NCBI GenBank assembly: GCA_003254885.1
Contig: QANT01004633.1
Location: 41,043-105,042, forward strand
DNA: 64,000 nt
Source of the DNA: Purshia tridentata
Taxonomy: Eukaryota > Streptophyta > Magnoliopsida > Rosales > Rosaceae
Reading direction: 5' to 3'
The notes beneath the pieces are model-generated. The model worked only from the letters and a program-made list of their open reading frames with translations, had not been told where the DNA came from and did no database searches. Positions 61,294 through 64,000 of this stretch are shown here, piece by piece. Position numbers and translations under genes: made by a program. The stretch's first letter is position 1, and each line of letters opens with the position of its first letter.

Positions 61294-62685
61294 TTCTATC
61301 ACTGAAGCCACATGGAGACCATTTGGGACATTGAATGCAATTAGAAGGTGACCAATGCATGATAACAAGAGGGATAGAGTGAGCATGAGAGGCCGAGGCC
61401 ATTTGTACATTGTAACCAAAAATTCCGAGAGCATACCCAACAAAACCTCCCCAAGGTAAATCCAAATGCTTGTGAGTGACACAAATGTGGTTATGCTCTG
61501 CAATGAGTACCCCAAAGTGGTTCCAATCTGGCCCAAATTGTCCATCATTGTCAACATGCCTCCGAGGCCACACATTGTTGTTATGAACAAGGCCAGCATT
61601 TCGATGCTGAATGTTGCTTGGAGTATAGTGTAGTCTTCCCCGATCTCTGGGGGACTAAACACACGTTTCCAACAAGAGGGTTTTTTGGGCTCTTGAGGCA
61701 TCATCAATGGCGCGGTTGAAAAACTTGTTGGGGTTTCAAATGAGGGTGGTGGCGGAGATGGGGTGGTTACAATTTCCACAGATGGAGAAGGAGTATTGTG
61801 ATCAATTACTGTACTACTTGATCTCTTACTTCTCCAAGAATCGTACTCTTCGGAGACAACAACAGCGAGTGGCATAAACAGCAAGAAAAGCACAGCAGCT
61901 GCACTCCCACCATACTTACTCTGTGTGAACTTAACCTTCTACTCCACCAAGATGATCACCAACAAAAATCCTGCCAGTCCAAGCAAAATATAAAACATTT
62001 TATACAGAACTTGGTTGTCCTTCTTTTTTGTCTGTCCAACCTTAATGATCCTAATTGTGCGAAGAAACATCAAACAGATAGCAGAAGGAAGCCAAGCCAC
62101 AAAAAGAGTGAAATACTTTGTGTCATAGCCATACAAGGCATGGTAAAGCTGTGCAATCACAGTTGCACTCAGGCCAATGTAGCCATTCAAAAGGCCTATC
62201 AAGAAGCCTCGGCTTGTTGGGAAGTTCTTGACACATGTGACCAATGCCCCAGTGTTGATGAAAGTGTGTGAATTTGCACCCATTGTGATGTACAAGCACA
62301 TGTGCCAAACCTCGGGCTTAGTTATTTTTTTGGTAACCGCGAGCCAAATCATGAAGTACCCAAAAAAGTTGAAGGCTGCACCGATTGATAGAACGGCCCA
62401 GGGGGGCGTCACCTCGTTGATCAGGCTGGAGAGGAGGCCAATGTTGGCGCCCAAGTCCTTGAAGAAGCTGAGCATGTTGATTGTCGTTTGGCTATAGCCG
62501 AGGACGGACTTGATGTCGTTTGAGTAGAGGCCGAACATGTAGCTTGCACCAACACTACCCATCATTAGAAATGAGGCAAAGAGTATGAGCCAACGGCCTG
62601 TGAGGACTTGGAGGGCGAAGCATTTCATGTCTGCCCAAGTAGCCTTACCACCACCGCCACTACCGCTACCGCCATCAACACCCAT
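61294..62685 (-). pseudogene. Nodulin-like MFS transporter, nonsense-interrupted and 3'-truncated
   Basis: Starts MGVDGGSGSGGGGKATWADM and matches the plant nodulin-like/MFS group: TGRWLILFASFLMMGSVGAS, YMFGLYSNDIKSVLGYSQ, several hydrophobic membrane helices, then FLLVIILVE. At 61939-61941 a TAG interrupts a frame that otherwise continues unbroken (KVKFTQSKYGGSAAA), with more family motifs (LGYSLQSITTFVSLTSIW, YKWPRPLMLTLSLLL). It ends at VPNGLHVASVI, where the family continues with a further ~120 residues; here two codons and a TAG follow, and no matching exon is visible down to 58.6 kb. I read about 460 codons against roughly 580-600 in family members. A weak alternative is an intron donor at the break, but the missing exon is not in the window. 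A sequencing error could explain the TAG alone. Confidence 0.85.
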
Positions 62686-62774
62686 TTTTCTAAAGCCTCT
62701 TTGTCCAAGAAAAAGTTAGAAAAATAAAAGTACTCTGTTTTTAAGTACTGGGATTATAATCTGAGTGAGTGAGG

Positions 62775-62796
62775 GTTATATATTCATATAAAAACC
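62775..62796 (-). promoter_or_regulatory. TATA-rich promoter of the MFS pseudogene
   Basis: The minus strand reads TTTTTATATGAATATATAAC, about 90-110 bp upstream of the ATG at 62685. A normal position for a plant TATA box. Confidence 0.5.
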
Positions 62797-63040
62797 ATAG
62801 CGCTGAGGATTTTTTGTGGTATAAATTGGCCTATACTTTGCATCAAAGGATTTACCCTACAAGACAAAAATTCATTATTTATACAAAAAAGTAACATAAA
62901 TAAGCAATATCATATGTAGTTAGCATGCGTATACAAAAAAGAGATAATTATTTCTCTTAGTCCAATTTTTGGTGAAATTTTTTTACTCCCTAACTTACAA
63001 ATTAATTCAGGATCATGTTTATGATATCATGTGGATGTGT

Positions 63041-64000
63041 TGTAACACCCCGTACCTTTCCAAGTGGTTTTGAAAAGCTTTTTAAAGGTTTTTAGGATTT
63101 TATTTGGAAAGTAAAACGTTTTGGAGGTTTTCAAATTTTAAAGTTTGACTTTTAAAGTTGGGTAAAAAGTTGACTTTTTGTTCATGAGGACTTTTCGCGT
63201 TGACCTTGGGTTCGTTGGAAAGGTCTCGTCCTCATGAGTTCGTAGACACGTAGCACGCATTAAACGGAGCTACGGTTTGAAAGTTACGGACGTGTGAAGA
63301 GAGGGGCAAGGTTGTAATTTTGAAAAGTTGGATTTTTAAAAGGGGGCACAGAACCCCAGAATGAGGCAGTTTCTCTCTCCTTTCTCCCGAAATTTCTCTC
63401 CCTCTCGCGAGTGTATCTCCCAGTCGCGCCTTTCACCGGCGCGTGGGGGCTCGTCCAGCGGCGGGCCGGCCTGGTGTTTGGCTCGCCGTGCTCGCGCCGC
63501 CTCCCTCTTCCCTCCGGTGGTGGCGCTTTCCCGTGAAACAGCCCAGAAACTCGCGTTCCAGCTCGCGCACCGTGGGTTGGTGGGTTCGGTGACCGCCCAG
63601 ATCTCTTCCTCTCGTCGAGCCCAGTGTGTTGGTGGGTTCGGTTGACCCATGGGACCGCCGTGGGCGGCGGATCGGAGATAGGGAGGCCGGCGGCTTTCCG
63701 GCCAGTTTTCCTCCTTTTCCGGCCACTTTTGGCCGTCGACCTAGGTTCGAGTTTTTATCCCCTCGATCTCCTCTACGTGCCCATGTAGTTTGTTTTAGCT
63801 AAACGCGACTTTCGTTTTTGGCAGTTGACCGCCCGTTGACCGTCGTAGGACTCACTGCGTGTGATGGTTCCAGCGACCATTCCTTGGTTTTCGGCCTCGG
63901 GCCAACCACCCGAGCTTGTGGGTGAGTTTGGGTGAGTTTCTCGGACCTTCCGTGTGCTCTCCGAGGGTCGGGCAACCCCCGTGCGTGGTGGTTCCCGCCG
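63041..64000 (+). mobile_element. LTR retrotransposon, 5' end of an LTR (truncated by window end)
   Basis: Begins TGTAACACCCCGTACC, the start typical of many plant Ty3/gypsy chromovirus LTRs. Base composition changes abruptly: AT-rich to 63040, then increasingly GC-rich from about 63400. No 3' LTR terminus (CA), primer-binding site or pol frame is reached, so the LTR is at least 960 bp long or the sequence continues into the element. Open frames inside (63336-63726) are low-complexity and overlap on both strands, so none is called. Confidence 0.7.

Noticed and set aside
63336-63726. Overlapping GC-rich frames on both strands near the window end
   Set aside because: They lie within the LTR, overlap each other on both strands and show no domain.
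1-64000. tRNA, rRNA, CRISPR array or operon-like features
   Set aside because: None recognised. Introns, gene spacing and repeats are those of a plant nuclear chromosome, and no tRNA cloverleaf was seen by eye.

Overview
This is plant nuclear DNA, most probably from a rosid eudicot. The window is AT-rich, its genes have many GT-AG introns, and its non-genic part holds microsatellites, foldback (MITE-like) elements and the start of an LTR retrotransposon. Gene content fits a woody rosid such as Rosaceae, but the species cannot be fixed from the sequence alone. Exon models were built by hand from splice sites, reading phase and family motifs.

Layout. 1-5.8 kb is non-coding with large GA/CT microsatellites. 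5.8-6.1 kb is a degenerate kelch-like gene fragment. 6.4-15.4 kb (minus) is an intact 28-exon plastid limit dextrinase (PU1). 16.46-21.13 kb and 24.28-28.9 kb are two copies of a roughly 4.6 kb segmental duplication, each with one DUF1635 gene (minus). Between the copies lie a kelch-like pseudogene (plus) and a UDP-glycosyltransferase fragment (minus). 29.6-32.2 kb (minus) is a shugoshin gene with a fourfold intron+exon tandem amplification. 32.2-38.3 kb is non-coding, with a 249-bp tandem duplication and a MITE. 38.5-43.7 kb (plus) is a GPI-type pectate lyase with a hAT-like MITE in intron 3. 44.9-47.7 kb (minus) is a PP2A B56 regulatory subunit. 48.8-58.6 kb (minus) is KTF1/SPT5L, the GW/WG-repeat SPT5-like factor of RNA-directed DNA methylation. 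58.6-61.3 kb is AT-rich and repetitive. 61.3-62.7 kb (minus) is a broken nodulin-like MFS transporter. From 63,041 to the end is the start of an LTR.

The genes do not form one pathway: they cover starch debranching, centromeric cohesion, cell-wall pectin, phosphatase targeting and gene silencing. Their order is informative. From recalled Arabidopsis locus numbers, PU1, a shugoshin, a pectate lyase and KTF1 lie in the same order on chromosome 5 (about At5g04360 to At5g04290), so this looks like an old conserved block with lineage-specific insertions. The most notable structures are the shugoshin exon array with a lost terminal acceptor, the 77-bp tandem duplication over a PU1 splice site, the DUF1635 segmental duplication, two MITE candidates with exact 8-bp target duplications, and a strong hairpin at 60.3 kb.
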